A stretch of 64,000 bases of DNA from the NCBI RefSeq assembly GCF_035989305.1, contig NZ_CP108514.1, positions 10,086,501-10,150,500 on the forward strand, in the 5' to 3' direction. The notes under the pieces were generated by a model, which was not told the origin of the DNA, did not search any database, and saw nothing but the letters and a program-made list of their open reading frames with translations. Positions 36,432-46,019 of the stretch are shown here, in pieces. Source of the DNA: Streptomyces sp. NBC_01233 (GTDB lineage Bacteria; Actinomycetota; Actinomycetes; Streptomycetales; Streptomycetaceae). Position 1 is the stretch's first letter; every line of letters begins with the position of its first letter. Made by a program: the position numbers and the translations under genes.

Positions 36432-38068
36432 GTGGGTTTGTCGCGCGTTGAACTGTTCGCTGCGATCCGTCGGGACAGGCGTCTCGATGCGGGTCTGTCG
36501 CAACGTGCTCTGGCGGAGAAGTACGGGGTGCACCGAAGGACCGTGCGGCAGGCGCTGGAGTCGGCCGTCCCGCCTCCGCGCAAGGAACCCGTGGTCCGCA
36601 GATCGGTCTTGGACCCGGCCAAGGGCTGGATCGACGAGATGCTGCGGGAGGATCTGACCGCGCCGCGGAAGCAGAAGCACACGGCCCGGCGGATCCACCA
36701 GCGTCTCGCGCAGGAACACGGCTTCGACGAGGTGTCGTATTCGACAGTCAGTGACTACGTCGCGGTCCGCCGGCCGGAGATCGAGACCGAGGCCCGGGAA
36801 GGGCACCGGCATCTGGCGGGGATGGTCCCGCAGGTCCATCTCCCCGGCGAGGAAGCCGAGGTGGACTTCGCGGACGTGTGGGTGCGGCTCGCGGGCACCG
36901 TGACCAAGTGCCACCTGTTCACGCTGCGGCTGTCGTACTCGGGCAAGGCCGTCCACCGCGTGTTCGCCTCGCAGGCCCAGGAGTCGTTCATGCAGGGCCA
37001 CGTCGAGGCGTTCAACACGCTGGGCGGCGTCCCGGTCCGGCACATCCGTTACGACAACCTGAAACCGGCCGTGAACCGCATCTGCACGGGCCGCAGCCGG
37101 GTGGAGTCCGAGCGATGGGTCACCTTCCGGGCGCACTACGGCTTCGATGCCTTCTATTGCATCCCGGGCCAGGACGGCGCCCACGAGAAGGGCGGCGTGG
37201 AACAGGAGGGAGGGCGGTTCCGCCGCACCCACTTGGTCCCCGTTCCGGAAGTCGCCTCGCTCGAGGAGCTGAACGAGAAGATCGCCGCGATCGACGCGGC
37301 GGAGGACGACCGGATGCTCCAGGGCAGGCTGACGACGATCGGCTTCAACTTCGTGAGCGAGGCCGACTCGCTGGCCCCGCTCCCCTGGGGGAGTTCGAGT
37401 GCGGCATCACGCTGACTCCGAAAGTGGACCGTTCCAGCCGGATCAGCGTCCGCCAGTGCCACTACTCGGTGCCGGCCCGCTTCATCGGCCAGAACGTGCG
37501 GGTCCTGCTGCGGGGCAACGAACTGCTGGTCTTCGAACGCCGCAAGATCGTCGCCCGTCACCCGCGTCTGACCCGGCGGGGCGAGTTCCGCGACGAGCTC
37601 GACCACTACCTGGAGATCCTGATGGTCAAGCCCGGCGCGATGGCCGGGTCGACCGCGCTGGCAGCCGCCCGGGAGAACGGCACGTTCACCGAGGTCCACG
37701 AAGCGTTCTGGGCGGCGGCCCGCACCAGCCACGGGGACGCCGCCGGGACCCGTGCTCTGATCGAGGTCCTGCTGCTGCACCGGCGGATGCCCGCCCCCGC
37801 CATCCAGCTGGGCCTGGCGGCCGCGATCAGAGCGGGCTCCATCAACGCCGAGGTGGTGGCCGTCGAGGCCCGCAGGGCCGTCGCCGATGCCTCCCCGCAC
37901 GAGGACTCGACCGACGACAGCGATGATCCGCCGCCCTGGGCCGAGCCCAGCGGAGTCGTCTCCCTGACCGCCCGCCGGGCACAGCTTCCCGAGGACAAGC
38001 GTCCCCTGCCCTCGGTGGCCCCCTACGACCAGCTCTTGTCCCGCCGCCATCCGAAAGGCACCGCATGA
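36432..38068 (+). pseudogene. istA: IS21 transposase IstA, frameshifted
   Basis: IstA occupies two frames. Frame 1 runs from the GTG at 36432 (VGLSRVELFAAIRRDRRLDA, with GGGAGG upstream) through the HTH and DDE core: Asp in EEAEVDFADVWV, Asp in RYDNLKPAV and Glu in HEKGGVEQEGG. It leaves at PLPWGSS near 37395. Frame 2 then supplies EFECGITLTPKVDRSSRIS and the C-terminus to 38068. The switch is at CTCCCCTGGGGGAGTTC; a one-base insertion or -1 slippage on the G run would explain it. Either the copy is dead or expression uses programmed frameshifting. Confidence 0.85.
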
Positions 38069-38880
38069 GTACTCCCACCGTTTCCACGAACGGGCTCGTT
38101 CCCCCGGCCCGCAGAGACGCCGCAGCCGAAGGGGCGGTCGAAACGGTCATCGACGAGGCCTGCCGGGCTCTGCACCTGCCCACCATCCGCAGCCGAGTCG
38201 AGGAGATCACCGCCGCCGCGGCCCGCGAGCGGGCCAGTTACAAAGACTTCCTGGCGGACCTGTTGGAAGCTGAATGCGCGGAGCGGGAAGAACGCCGCAA
38301 GCAGCGGCTGGTCAGGGACGCGAACTTCCCCCGGCCCAAGCGGCTCGAGGACTTCGACTTCGCGGAGAACCCGAACGTCACCCCCGAGTTGCTGGGCACC
38401 CTCGCCGATCCCGCCTGGGTCAAGGCCGGCCAGCCGCTCTGCCTGATCGGCGACAGCGGCACCGGCAAGTCCCACCTGCTGATCGGGATCGGCACCGCCA
38501 TCGCGGAAGCCGGTCTGCGCGTCCGCTACACGACCACGGTGAACCTGGTCAACGAGCTGGCCGAGGCAGCGGACGAGAAGAAACTCGCCCGCACGATCGC
38601 CCGCTACGGACGCGTCGATCTCCTCTGCCTGGACGAGTTCGGCTACCTCGACCTGGACAAGGCCGGAGCGAAGCTGTTGTTCCAGATCTTCACCGAGCGT
38701 GAGGAACGGGGCGCGATCGCCGTCGCCTCCAACGCCCCGTTCTCGGAGTGGAAGCAGACCTTCACCGACCCCCGGCTCTGCACCGCGATCGTCGACCGCG
38801 TCACCTTCAACGCCCACATCGTCGAGACCGGCACGGACTCCTACCGGTTCGCCCAGACTCAGAAGAAGCGACGTCGCTGA
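38065..38880 (+). CDS. istB: IS21-type helper ATPase IstB
   Basis: A 271-aa AAA+ ATPase that assists IS21 transposition. Walker A is IGDSGTGKSHLLIGIG, Walker B is DLLCLDEFGYL, and sensor 1 is VASNAPFSEW. The N-terminal helical part (LHLPTIRSRVEEITAAAARE, ASYKDFLADLLEAE) matches IstB. Its ATG overlaps the istA stop (ATGA). Complete. Confidence 0.93.
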   Translation: MSTPTVSTNGLVPPARRDAAAEGAVETVIDEACRALHLPTIRSRVEEITAAAARERASYKDFLADLLEAECAEREERRKQRLVRDANFPRPKRLEDFDFAENPNVTPELLGTLADPAWVKAGQPLCLIGDSGTGKSHLLIGIGTAIAEAGLRVRYTTTVNLVNELAEAADEKKLARTIARYGRVDLLCLDEFGYLDLDKAGAKLLFQIFTEREERGAIAVASNAPFSEWKQTFTDPRLCTAIVDRVTFNAHIVETGTDSYRFAQTQKKRRR

Positions 38881-38897
38881 CCTGACCGTCACAACAC

Positions 38898-38930
38898 TGC
38901 GGCCGGCACCCCTTCGGGGTGCCGGCCGCA
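38898..38930 (+). terminator. strong hairpin after istB
   Basis: A near-perfect 14-15 bp stem (TGCGGCCGGCACCCC and complement) closed by a UUCG-type loop, 18 bp after the istB stop. Confidence 0.8.
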
Positions 38931-39459
38931 GCCATATTGGGCCCGGCCGCGAGGTCCCAGTGCCGGCCGGTCCATTGCCCGATCTCATCCAGACGCCGCG
39001 AGCACTGGGATGCCCACGACCTGAGCCGAGTCGGGTCGGCAGACTCCCGCACCTGTCGGGGGCGCGATTTCGAAGCCTGTCCGAGACCCCAAAACTACCG
39101 CCCACCACCCCACCCCCGGCTAGCGAAACCACCCGATCGAAGTGGGGCCAAAACAACTTGCCGCAGGGGCGTGAAGCACCCTCCCGCACGCCCCCTACGA
39201 CCCACCGCTGGGGCCAAAAGAACTCCGAACACTGGTCCCCAAAGAAGTCCTTACAAACACCCGACAGAGTCAAGCTGAGACAGCCCAGGTGTGAAACGGC
39301 GGCGAAGGACGTCCTGCAGACACCGCACCCCAAACCCCGGCACCCGCACCGACCCGATGACGGCAGGCGGAAGAGGGCGGTCTCGCGCCGCCGCAACCGT
39401 GAGGCCCGCCGGCTCGGCAGCGAGTTGGCCGAGCGCTGGGCAGCGTCGGGTGCAACGCC

Positions 39460-39762
39460 GTGCGTGGCGGCCCCGCTCTCCTCATGCGAAGGGCTCTTCG
39501 CGCCGTCTGTCGGTCTCGCAGCTCCCAGGTACACGCTTCGGCGCCTGATCCCGCGGGGACGTGGGAGGGGGTTGGCGCAGCGGACGCGCCGTTGGCCGCG
39601 CTGCGCGCCGCCGGTGTGCTGGAGCGGATCGCCGCCCGGGTGGCCCGGGAGACTGCGGGCGCGCTGTGTGACGACGGCATGCCGGCCGAAGCGGTGGCCA
39701 CCGCCCTCGGGACCACCCGCTCCAAGACCCTGGTCCTGCTCCTGACCACCCGGGCCCGGTAA
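39460..39762 (+). CDS. possible small HTH-like protein or remnant
   Basis: The last 60 residues (LAALRAAGVLERIAARVARE, TAGALCDDGMPAEAVATALG, TTRSKTLVLLLTTRAR) look coding and resemble an HTH-like tail; the first 40 do not. It lies between the IS1182 copy A right end and the 2OG-Fe dioxygenase in an otherwise featureless stretch (39277-40060). Probably a truncated gene. Confidence 0.3.
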   Translation: MRGGPALLMRRALRAVCRSRSSQVHASAPDPAGTWEGVGAADAPLAALRAAGVLERIAARVARETAGALCDDGMPAEAVATALGTTRSKTLVLLLTTRAR

Positions 39763-40060
39763 CGGCACGCACCGCGCGGCCTGGAGGTCACGCCGAGCAT
39801 GCAGGGGTGGTGCCGAACCGGTGGGCCTGGTGGGGGAATCGGGCGCTGGCCGCAAGATGATCGAGTTTGCTTCCTCCGGCGACCCGTAGGAGGCTCAGCA
39901 GCCGGAGCGCCGTAGCCTCGAGCGTGCGACGAGCACGCCGCGAGGGCTGTGGCTTGCATCGCAGGGCCGCGTCGAGCCCGGGGGGTTACGCGGGAGGCGT
40001 GCGAAAGGCGCCACGGGCCGCTGGCGCCATGGCCCTGGTGGTGACCTGTGGGAGGAACAC

Positions 40061-40891
40061 GTGGAAAAGGCTGAGCCCCAGCGGCGATCGCACACTGCTG
40101 CGGGGGGTCCGGGTGAGGGCATGGAGGGTCTGCGTGAGCGCGGGTTCGCCCGCTACGGCGCTGAGCAACTCGGTATCATCCTGGCCGGCTCCGCTGCGAG
40201 GGATTTGGCCAGGATCCGGGAGGTCTTCGCGGCTCTGCCACCCGATCCGTACGCTCCGGGAACGAATCGGTTCCGCCGGTACTCCCATGCCGTGTACCTG
40301 CCGTGGAAGGACGAACTGTCCTGGATTCCCGGAACCCCCGACCCCGTCCACGGTACGGTCACCGACTTCTCCCAGGGCGAAGACACCCCTGAGTCCCCGC
40401 GGCCTCGGCGCGTGCTCCCCGACATCCCCGAGGCGCTGCGCGGCAACGCTCTGCTGTTGCGACTCCTGCGCTGGGACATTGAGCAGGTCCTGTCCCTGAA
40501 GGATCTGGGGAGACGGCCGCTGTGGGCTGGCGTCCACCTGATCAGGCTCGGCGTCGACCGTCCCGGCCAGGACGCCGTGTCCCTCCCGAACTGCCTGCAC
40601 CAGGACGGAGGTTCGGCCAGCACGTTCACTTTCGCCCACCTGATCAGCCGTACCAACGTCGTCGGCGGGCAGAACGTCATCGCCACACCGGACAGCGCAG
40701 GCCTCCAGCCCGAGGACCCGTGGGTGGACGTCCACGCCGACTTCACCCTCACCGACCCACTGGATGGCTACGCCGTCCACGACCACAGGGTCAGCCACTA
40801 CGTCGGCCCGGTCCGCGCGGGCTCCGAGCCAGGGCCGGGCGAACGGTCCGTCCTCATCGTCGGCCTCGCCCCGTACGTCCCCCAGCTGTGA
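40061..40891 (+). CDS. 2OG-Fe dioxygenase family protein
   Basis: A 276-aa protein resembling the 2OG-Fe_dioxy family, which includes free-amino-acid hydroxylases such as isoleucine 4-hydroxylase. Family-like features are GTNRFRRYSHAVYLPWKDEL, the iron motif HxD in NCLHQDGGSASTFTFAHLIS, SRTNVVGGQNVIATPDSAG, the distal His in YAVHDHRVSHYVGPV and Arg in GERSVLIVGL. The start is a GTG with GGGAGGAA upstream. It is an isolated gene in the IS island. Substrate is unknown. Confidence 0.82.
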   Translation: MEKAEPQRRSHTAAGGPGEGMEGLRERGFARYGAEQLGIILAGSAARDLARIREVFAALPPDPYAPGTNRFRRYSHAVYLPWKDELSWIPGTPDPVHGTVTDFSQGEDTPESPRPRRVLPDIPEALRGNALLLRLLRWDIEQVLSLKDLGRRPLWAGVHLIRLGVDRPGQDAVSLPNCLHQDGGSASTFTFAHLISRTNVVGGQNVIATPDSAGLQPEDPWVDVHADFTLTDPLDGYAVHDHRVSHYVGPVRAGSEPGPGERSVLIVGLAPYVPQL

Positions 40892-40959
40892 CACCGCCAC
40901 CACCCGAGCCCGCCGAACACGCCAGTACGCGGGTGCCTGGGCGGCCGTACGGGAGCCCT

Positions 40960-41205
40960 CGGCCGCCTCGGCCGCGAGTCGGGCCACCAGCGGACCTTCC
41001 GCACCCGCACCCACCCGGATACGCCGATCATGCTCGGCTTCCCCGGCGTCGGGCCCGGAGTCGGCGCTCGCCTTCCGGCCGAGATCGGCGACGACCGAAC
41101 CCGCTTCGCCACCGCCGGATGACTGCAGGCATACGCGGGCTCGGCCCCCGTCACCCGGGCCTCCGGCAAACGCAAGTACGCCGGCCGCCGGTTCGTGAAG
41201 AACAG
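40960..41205 (+). pseudogene. IS110 family transposase remnant
   Basis: One frame reads HPDTPIMLGFPGVGPGVGAR, LPAEIGDDRTRFATAG, stop (TGA at 41119-41121), LQAYAGSAPVTRASGKRKYA and GRRFVKN. This is the transposase_20 C-terminal domain of IS110-type recombinases (PGVGPxxAARLxAEIGD, LxAYAGxAPVTRxSG). The in-frame TGA replaces an expected Gly codon and the rest is missing. Confidence 0.75.
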
Positions 41206-41517
41206 TGGTGTGAAAGATCGTCAAACGACTCCGGATAGGCGACAAATGAAGCGATTACGGGCATGGATCGGCGCGGCAGTCCTGACGATTCCGCTGGTCA
41301 TGTCACTCGGAGCGGAGGGCGTGCAGGCCGCTCCGCTTACGGATCTGCCATTGCCGCTTCGAAGTGGCGCCGACCAGTTGGTTCGGCCTGGAGAGCAGGT
41401 CGGCGTCTCAGTGGGCCTGCAGGACGCCGTCGACAATGGCGACAGGGTCTTCTCCGAAGCGTTCACCGCCGATGGCCGGATGAGGATGAACGATCCGCAC
41501 GTCACCGCGGTCATGAC

Positions 41518-42879
41518 CAGGGCATCGGCACGAAGGTGACTTGAGGGTGTTCACCCCAACTTGCCTTGCTGGGAGGGTTCGTGACGAAATGTGGCAGGCA
41601 CGGTCACCGGCGATCATGTGAGTGTCTACGTCCCATGATCCTGCTGGAAGACCGTGCCTGCCGTTGCCGAATCATCCCTCATGCCCGCCTCGCTTGACCA
41701 ACTCGCCACCGCATCGTCTCTGTCGGTTGAGGAGTGCCCGGGCCTGTTGACCTGCCTTGCGACGGTGACGGACCCCCGTGACCCACGGGGCCGGCTTCAC
41801 CCCCTGGTCGGCGTGCTCGCCATCTGCGCCGCTGCGGTCCTGACCGGCGCGACCTCTCTGCTGGCGATCAGTGAGTGGGCGGCTGACGCCTCGCAGTCGG
41901 TCCTGGCCCGGCTCGGTGCCCGCTGCGACCCCTTCACCGGCCAACACCACGCCCCTGGTGAGGCCACCATCCGCCGGGTACTCGCCCAGGTCGACGGTGA
42001 CGTACTCGACCGAGCCGTCGGCAGCTGGCTGTCCGCCCGATGCCCGCAACCCAGCGAGCGGTTGCTGCGGGCGATCGCGGTGGACGGCAAATCCCTGCGC
42101 GGCGCCGCCCGCGCGCACGACCGGAAGATCCACCTGCTGGCGGCCGTCGACCACGCCACTTCCGCCGTCCTGGGCCAGGTCGACGTTGAGACAAAGACGA
42201 ATGAAATCACCTGCTTCCAGCCACTACTGGATGCCATCGACCTGACCGGAGCGGTCGTGACCAGCGACGCGATGCATACCCAACGCGAGCACGCCGAGTA
42301 CCTGGGAGGCCGGGGCGCCCACTACATCGTCATCGTCAAGGGAAACCAGAAGAAGCTCCGCAAGCAGATGAAGTCCCTTCCCTGGAAGCAGATCCCACTC
42401 CAGAACCGCACCGTCGGGACCGGCCACGGCCGCAGCGAGATCCGCCGGATCAAGGTCTGCACTGTCGCCGGCCTGCTCTTCCCCGGCGCCGCCCAGGCCA
42501 TCGAACTCAAGCGGCGCCGAGTCAACCGCAAGACCGGCAAGGTCAGCACCAAGACCGTGTACGCGGTCACCAGCCTGACCGCCGAGCAGGCCAATCCGGC
42601 CCAGCTCGCGTCCTTGATCCGCGGCCACTGGTCGGTAGAGGCGCTCCATCACGTGAGGGACACGACCTTTGCCGAGGACGCCTCACAGCTGCGGACCGGC
42701 AACGCGCCCCGCGCCATGGCCACCTGGCGCAACCTCGCCATCGGAGCCCTTCGCCTGGCCGGTCTCCGCAGCATCGCCACAGCTCTCAGAGGAAACGCCC
42801 GCGACGCCACCCGGCCCCTGCGAATCCTGGCCATTCCGTGATCAAAAAACGGTCATACCTGCTTCATGCCGGAGCCCTG
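41518..42879 (+). mobile_element. ISAs1-type element, copy 1
   Basis: A 1362-bp element with imperfect terminal inverted repeats (CAGGGCATCGGCACGAAG versus CAGGGCTCCGGCATGAAG). It is flanked by a perfect 10-bp target duplication, CGGTCATGAC, at 41508-41517 and 42880-42889. The sequence appears identical to copy 2 at 46020-47381. It interrupts the exported-protein gene. Confidence 0.92.
41654..42841 (+). CDS. ISAs1 family transposase (copy 1)
   Basis: A 395-aa DDE transposase. It shows the H-repeat/ISAs1 signatures: [40 protein letters not shown] (first Asp), [20 protein letters not shown] (second Asp), [16 protein letters not shown] and [20 protein letters not shown] (Glu). The GTG start follows GGAAG. 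Intact and apparently functional. Confidence 0.93.
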   Translation: MPAVAESSLMPASLDQLATASSLSVEECPGLLTCLATVTDPRDPRGRLHPLVGVLAICAAAVLTGATSLLAISEWAADASQSVLARLGARCDPFTGQHHAPGEATIRRVLAQVDGDVLDRAVGSWLSARCPQPSERLLRAIAVDGKSLRGAARAHDRKIHLLAAVDHATSAVLGQVDVETKTNEITCFQPLLDAIDLTGAVVTSDAMHTQREHAEYLGGRGAHYIVIVKGNQKKLRKQMKSLPWKQIPLQNRTVGTGHGRSEIRRIKVCTVAGLLFPGAAQAIELKRRRVNRKTGKVSTKTVYAVTSLTAEQANPAQLASLIRGHWSVEALHHVRDTTFAEDASQLRTGNAPRAMATWRNLAIGALRLAGLRSIATALRGNARDATRPLRILAIP

Positions 42880-43405
42880 CGGTCATGACGATCTCCTGCA
42901 CCGCTGCGCCCGGGTCCTACGAGGTGCGCATCGGATCAGGTGGGGACTGCAACCCCTCCGAGGTCACGCGGCTCTGGGGGAGTGTCCGGGTGGCTCCGGC
43001 TGAAGAGACGGAGCGTGCGGCGTGCGCGATGCGGGTCTCCGAGCTGCCGCCTGAGCCCCAGGAGGAGCGCTGGTCTGCGGATGCGGAGTGGCCCGCGAGC
43101 CCATGGGACGTGCGGCCGGTGCGGGCTGGTGGGGAGATGACGGCCACCGATGGCCTGGAGACGGGCGGCGACGGAGGCGTCACGTTGACCTCGTCGGTGT
43201 TCACGCGACCAGTGGTCATGTACGGAGCGAAGAGGGTCTCCGCGGTCGTCCGCATCAGGTGCGACGCGAAGCCGGGTCTCCACACCGTGGTCTGGCGAGA
43301 GAAGGGGACGACTCTGTTGCTCAATTCCGGCTGCGTGGTTCGGTTGGTGCGTGATGATCTATCGTGCGGTCGCTTCCCTGTCGTGCGGCCGTGGGGGTGA
43401 TGTGG

Positions 43406-45169
43406 ATGTCGCTGCGGTCGAGCGGGTTGCCGCCAGTGCCGGAACGGACGGCGCGGGTGGCCCGGGCCGCTTTCCCGAAGGGGAGTCTGCCGATACGGGT
43501 GCGGGATCGGCTCGGTGAGGTGTTCGCGGACGAGCCGTTCGTCGAGGCGTTCGGGGTTCGTGGGGCCCCGGGATTGTCGCCGGGGGTGTTGTCGCTGGTC
43601 ACGGTCTTGCAGTTCGCGGAGAACCTGACCGACCGGCAGGCCGCGGTGATGGCGGTGCGGGCGATCGACTGGAAGTACGCGCTCGGGGTGGAGCTGGAGG
43701 ATCCGGGGTTCGACTTCAGCGTGCTGTCGAAGTTCCGGGCCCGGCTGGTCGAGCATGACATGGAGCGGGTGGTCTTCGAGAAGTTGCTGGAGCACTGCCG
43801 GGAGGCGGGGCTGGTGGCGGCGGGCGGGAAGCAGCGCACGGACGCGACCCATGTGATCAGCGCGGTGCGGGACCTGAACCGGCTGGAGCTGGCCGGGGAG
43901 AGCGTGCGGGCCGCGCTGGAAGCCCTCGCGGCGGCCGCGCCGTCCTGGCTGGCCAGCGTGGTAGACGTGCCCGAACTCGCCCACCGCTACGGGCAGCGGA
44001 TTGAGGGCTGGACGCTTCCGGCCTCGAAGACGAAGCGGGAGCGGCTCGCGCTGGTCTTCGGGCAGGATGCGCTGGCCCTGTGCCGGGCGGTCTGGGCACC
44101 GGGGGCGCCCGGGTGGCTGCGGGAGATCGAGCCGGTCGCCCTGCTGCGGCAGGTCCTGGTCCAGACGTACGTGATCAGCACCGATACGCGCGGGCGGGAG
44201 GTGGTCAGGAAGCGGGAGGCCGACACGGACGGCGTTCCGCCCGGTTATCTCCGCCTCGCCTCGCCCTATGACGCCGACGCGCGCTGGGCGGCCAAGGGCG
44301 AGGATCTGTTCTGGCTGGGCTACAAGGTCCACCTCACCGAGACCTGCGACACTCCCGCCGAAGCCGAAGCCGAAGCCGAAGCCGAAGCCGAAGCCGAAGC
44401 CGAAGCCGAAGCCGGGGCGGTGGGGAGGCAGGAGCCGGTCCGGGCGGTGAACCTGATCACGGATGTGCTGACCACGGTGGCCACCGTCCCGGACGTGAAG
44501 GCGACCGCCACCGTCCAGGCCGCGCTCACCGCCCGCGGCCTGAAGCCGGCCGAGCACTACCTCGACTCCGGTTACCCCTCGGCCGACCTGATCACCCAGG
44601 CCGCAGGGCAGGGCGGCATCATCATGGTCACCCCCGTGCTCCTGGACCACTCGCCCCAGGCCAAGGCGGCCGCCGGCTATGACAAGAACGCCTTCGGCAT
44701 CGACTGGAAGACACGCCAGGCCACCTGCCCCGAAGGCCGCACCAGCACCGGGTGGCACCCGGTGAAACAGCACGGACGCGACGCCATCGTCGTCGAGTTC
44801 GCCCGCTCCGACTGCCGCGAGTGCCCCGTCTTGAAGCTGTGCACCCGGTCCCGGCGCGGCAACCGGATGCTCACCCTCTACCCCGAACACCTCCACGCTG
44901 CCCTGACCACGGCCCGCGCCGAGCAGAAGTCCCGGACCTGGAAGGACAAGTACGCCCTGCGCTCGGGCATCGAGGGAACCATCAACCAGGCCCTCGACCT
45001 CACTGGCCTGCGCAGGGCCCGCTACCGCGGCCTCCCGAAGGTCCGCCTCCAACACACGTTCTCCGCCACCGCGATCAACATCGTCCGCCTCGACGCCCAC
45101 TGGACCACCACGGACACCCCACCCCGAACCGGCCGCCTCGCTCGCCTCGGCTACCAGCTCACAGCCTGA
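43406..45169 (+). CDS. IS1182 family transposase with (Ala-Glu)9 insert
   Basis: A 587-aa transposase with family motifs ENLTDRQAAVMAVRAIDWKY, KQRTDATHVISAVRDLNRLE (Asp), DSGYPSADLITQA, CRECPVLKLCTRS and YALRSGIEGTINQALDLTGL (Glu). Near residue 320, between TETCDTP and GAVGRQEPV, nine tandem GCCGAA repeats encode alternating Ala-Glu. ATG 43406 begins MSLRSSGLPPVPERTARVAR; ATGs slightly upstream are possible. The CDS appears intact. Confidence 0.92.
   Translation: MSLRSSGLPPVPERTARVARAAFPKGSLPIRVRDRLGEVFADEPFVEAFGVRGAPGLSPGVLSLVTVLQFAENLTDRQAAVMAVRAIDWKYALGVELEDPGFDFSVLSKFRARLVEHDMERVVFEKLLEHCREAGLVAAGGKQRTDATHVISAVRDLNRLELAGESVRAALEALAAAAPSWLASVVDVPELAHRYGQRIEGWTLPASKTKRERLALVFGQDALALCRAVWAPGAPGWLREIEPVALLRQVLVQTYVISTDTRGREVVRKREADTDGVPPGYLRLASPYDADARWAAKGEDLFWLGYKVHLTETCDTPAEAEAEAEAEAEAEAEAEAGAVGRQEPVRAVNLITDVLTTVATVPDVKATATVQAALTARGLKPAEHYLDSGYPSADLITQAAGQGGIIMVTPVLLDHSPQAKAAAGYDKNAFGIDWKTRQATCPEGRTSTGWHPVKQHGRDAIVVEFARSDCRECPVLKLCTRSRRGNRMLTLYPEHLHAALTTARAEQKSRTWKDKYALRSGIEGTINQALDLTGLRRARYRGLPKVRLQHTFSATAINIVRLDAHWTTTDTPPRTGRLARLGYQLTA
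44357..44410 (+). repeat. hexanucleotide tandem repeat (GCCGAA)9
   Basis: Nine perfect GCCGAA units within the IS1182 copy B transposase gene. The units keep the reading frame and lie in a loop between conserved blocks. Confidence 0.95.
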
Positions 45170-45384
45170 CCCCGGAATTGAGCAACAGAGTCGGGGACGC
45201 CGTCAAAGGTCTGGGCCCGACTGCGGGTGGAACCCGCGGCCCCTGACTGCCGCGACCCTGCCCCTACGCTGGCCGACGTGGTCAAGCGCACGGCTTCCTG
45301 GTCGGCGGCAGGCATCTGTGCTGCCGCGCTTGCAGTGGGGGTACATGCCCTGAAGCGGAGGCGGCGTGCCCATCCTGCCCTGTG

Positions 45385-45555
45385 ATGGTGAAGCGTAGGC
45401 GCCGTGCGCTCCGGAAACGAGTGGTAGATATTGATCATCCCGTGAAGATCGCTATTGTTCATCCTGCTCCACCGAACACGAAAACTCCGCCGATCAGGGA
45501 ACAACACGTGAAGCTCAAGAACTCGCCGCACCCGGCCGCGGTCGTCGGGCGCTGA
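45385..45555 (+). CDS. possible small basic protein
   Basis: A 56-aa frame (MVKRRRRALRKRVVDIDHPV, KIAIVHPAPPNTKTPPIREQ) whose ATG overlaps the stop of the interrupted exported-protein gene (TGATG). Such overlap suggests translational coupling. The DNA is more AT-rich than the surroundings. No homology is recognised, so this is tentative. Confidence 0.25.
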   Translation: MVKRRRRALRKRVVDIDHPVKIAIVHPAPPNTKTPPIREQHVKLKNSPHPAAVVGR

Positions 45556-46019
45556 AGCCTCGCGGGGTTCGCGGGGGTCGTGGTCGCGACCGATCGGTGC
45601 GTCAAAATAAAGGTCAACCCAGGACTCGCGCCCCTTTCGCCAGCGGCAGTCCTGGCCGGAAGCGGCTATTGCAGCGGCAGTGGCGGCGACGGATATTGCA
45701 GGTGAACGGACCGGCGGTCAAGTGATCCCGAAAAGGGAGTGCGGCCGACCGTGGCGACCGGAGAGAGACATGTCGGCTTCCGATTTTGAAAGGTTGCGGA
45801 GTGAATTATCTAACCGCTCTGGCGTCGGCCGCTTTCGGCTCCACCATATATCTCGTGACTTTCTCGACTGTGAGCTGGCTGAACCAGCTATCCTCGCGCG
45901 CTAAGGTCACGGGCCTGGTTGTGACCGGCACGGTTCTGTGCGCAGTTATCGGAATTATCGCGTTCGCGAGCCCGAGTGTCACGCTCGGGTTCATCGTGGG
46001 CGCCGGCCTGACACCGCCC

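Larger units (their letters stand above)
36217..39259 (+). mobile_element. IS21-type element nested in IS1182-type copy A
   Basis: A 3043-bp element whose ends are TGTTTGTAAGG and CCTTACAAACA, a perfect 11-bp terminal inverted repeat that extends imperfectly inward (CTTCTTTGGG). It is flanked by the 6-bp direct repeat CCCGAC (36211-36216 and 39260-39265) within the end repeat of the IS1182 element. It carries istA (frameshifted) and istB. About 380 bp after istB is non-coding. Confidence 0.9.
34390..39272 (+). mobile_element. IS1182-type element, copy A, interrupted by an IS21-type element
   Basis: The left end is an inverted repeat beginning TGACTCTGTCGGGGATC at 34390-34417. The matching right end is split: its inner part is at 36196-36216 and its last 7 bp at 39266-39272. 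Rejoined, the right end matches the left in 27 of 28 bases. A 4-bp target duplication AGCT flanks it (34386-34389 and 39273-39276). Without the nested element it is 1834 bp. It inserted in the intergenic region behind the deaminase-ASCH terminator. Confidence 0.85.
43309..45193 (+). mobile_element. IS1182-type element, copy B
   Basis: A 1885-bp element with a perfect 22-bp terminal inverted repeat (CGACTCTGTTGCTCAATT and on) at 43309-43330 and 45172-45193. A 4-bp direct repeat GGGA flanks it (43305-43308, 45194-45197). It is a different member of the family from copy A: the ends share only the outer GACTCTGT. It interrupts the exported-protein gene. Confidence 0.88.
41246..45385 (+). pseudogene. 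exported membrane-anchored protein gene split by two IS elements
   Basis: Three exons-like pieces (41246-41517, 42890-43308, 45198-45385) join into one 879-nt frame of 292 codons when the ISAs1-type and IS1182-type elements and one target duplication each are removed. The product has a signal peptide (MKRLRAWIGAAVLTIPLVMS), a Cys-containing outer domain (VMTISCTAAPGSYEVRIGSG; CAMRVSELPPEP; VVRIRCDAKPGLHTVVW), and a C-terminal anchor SWSAAGICAAALAVGVHALK followed by RRRRAHPAL. It looks like a surface protein typical of Streptomyces. Function unknown; now inactive. Confidence 0.85.

Noticed and set aside
42669..42879. Apparent gene running through the ISAs1 right end into host DNA
   Set aside because: The first part is an alternate frame of the transposase; only the sequence after 42889 belongs to the interrupted host gene.
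44357..44410. Possible CRISPR-like repeat
   Set aside because: Units are 6 bp, contiguous, without spacers and within a coding frame.
42917..45100. 727-codon open frame on the minus strand
   Set aside because: Antisense to a real transposase and to the exported-protein piece; low complexity including a run from the GCCGAA repeat.
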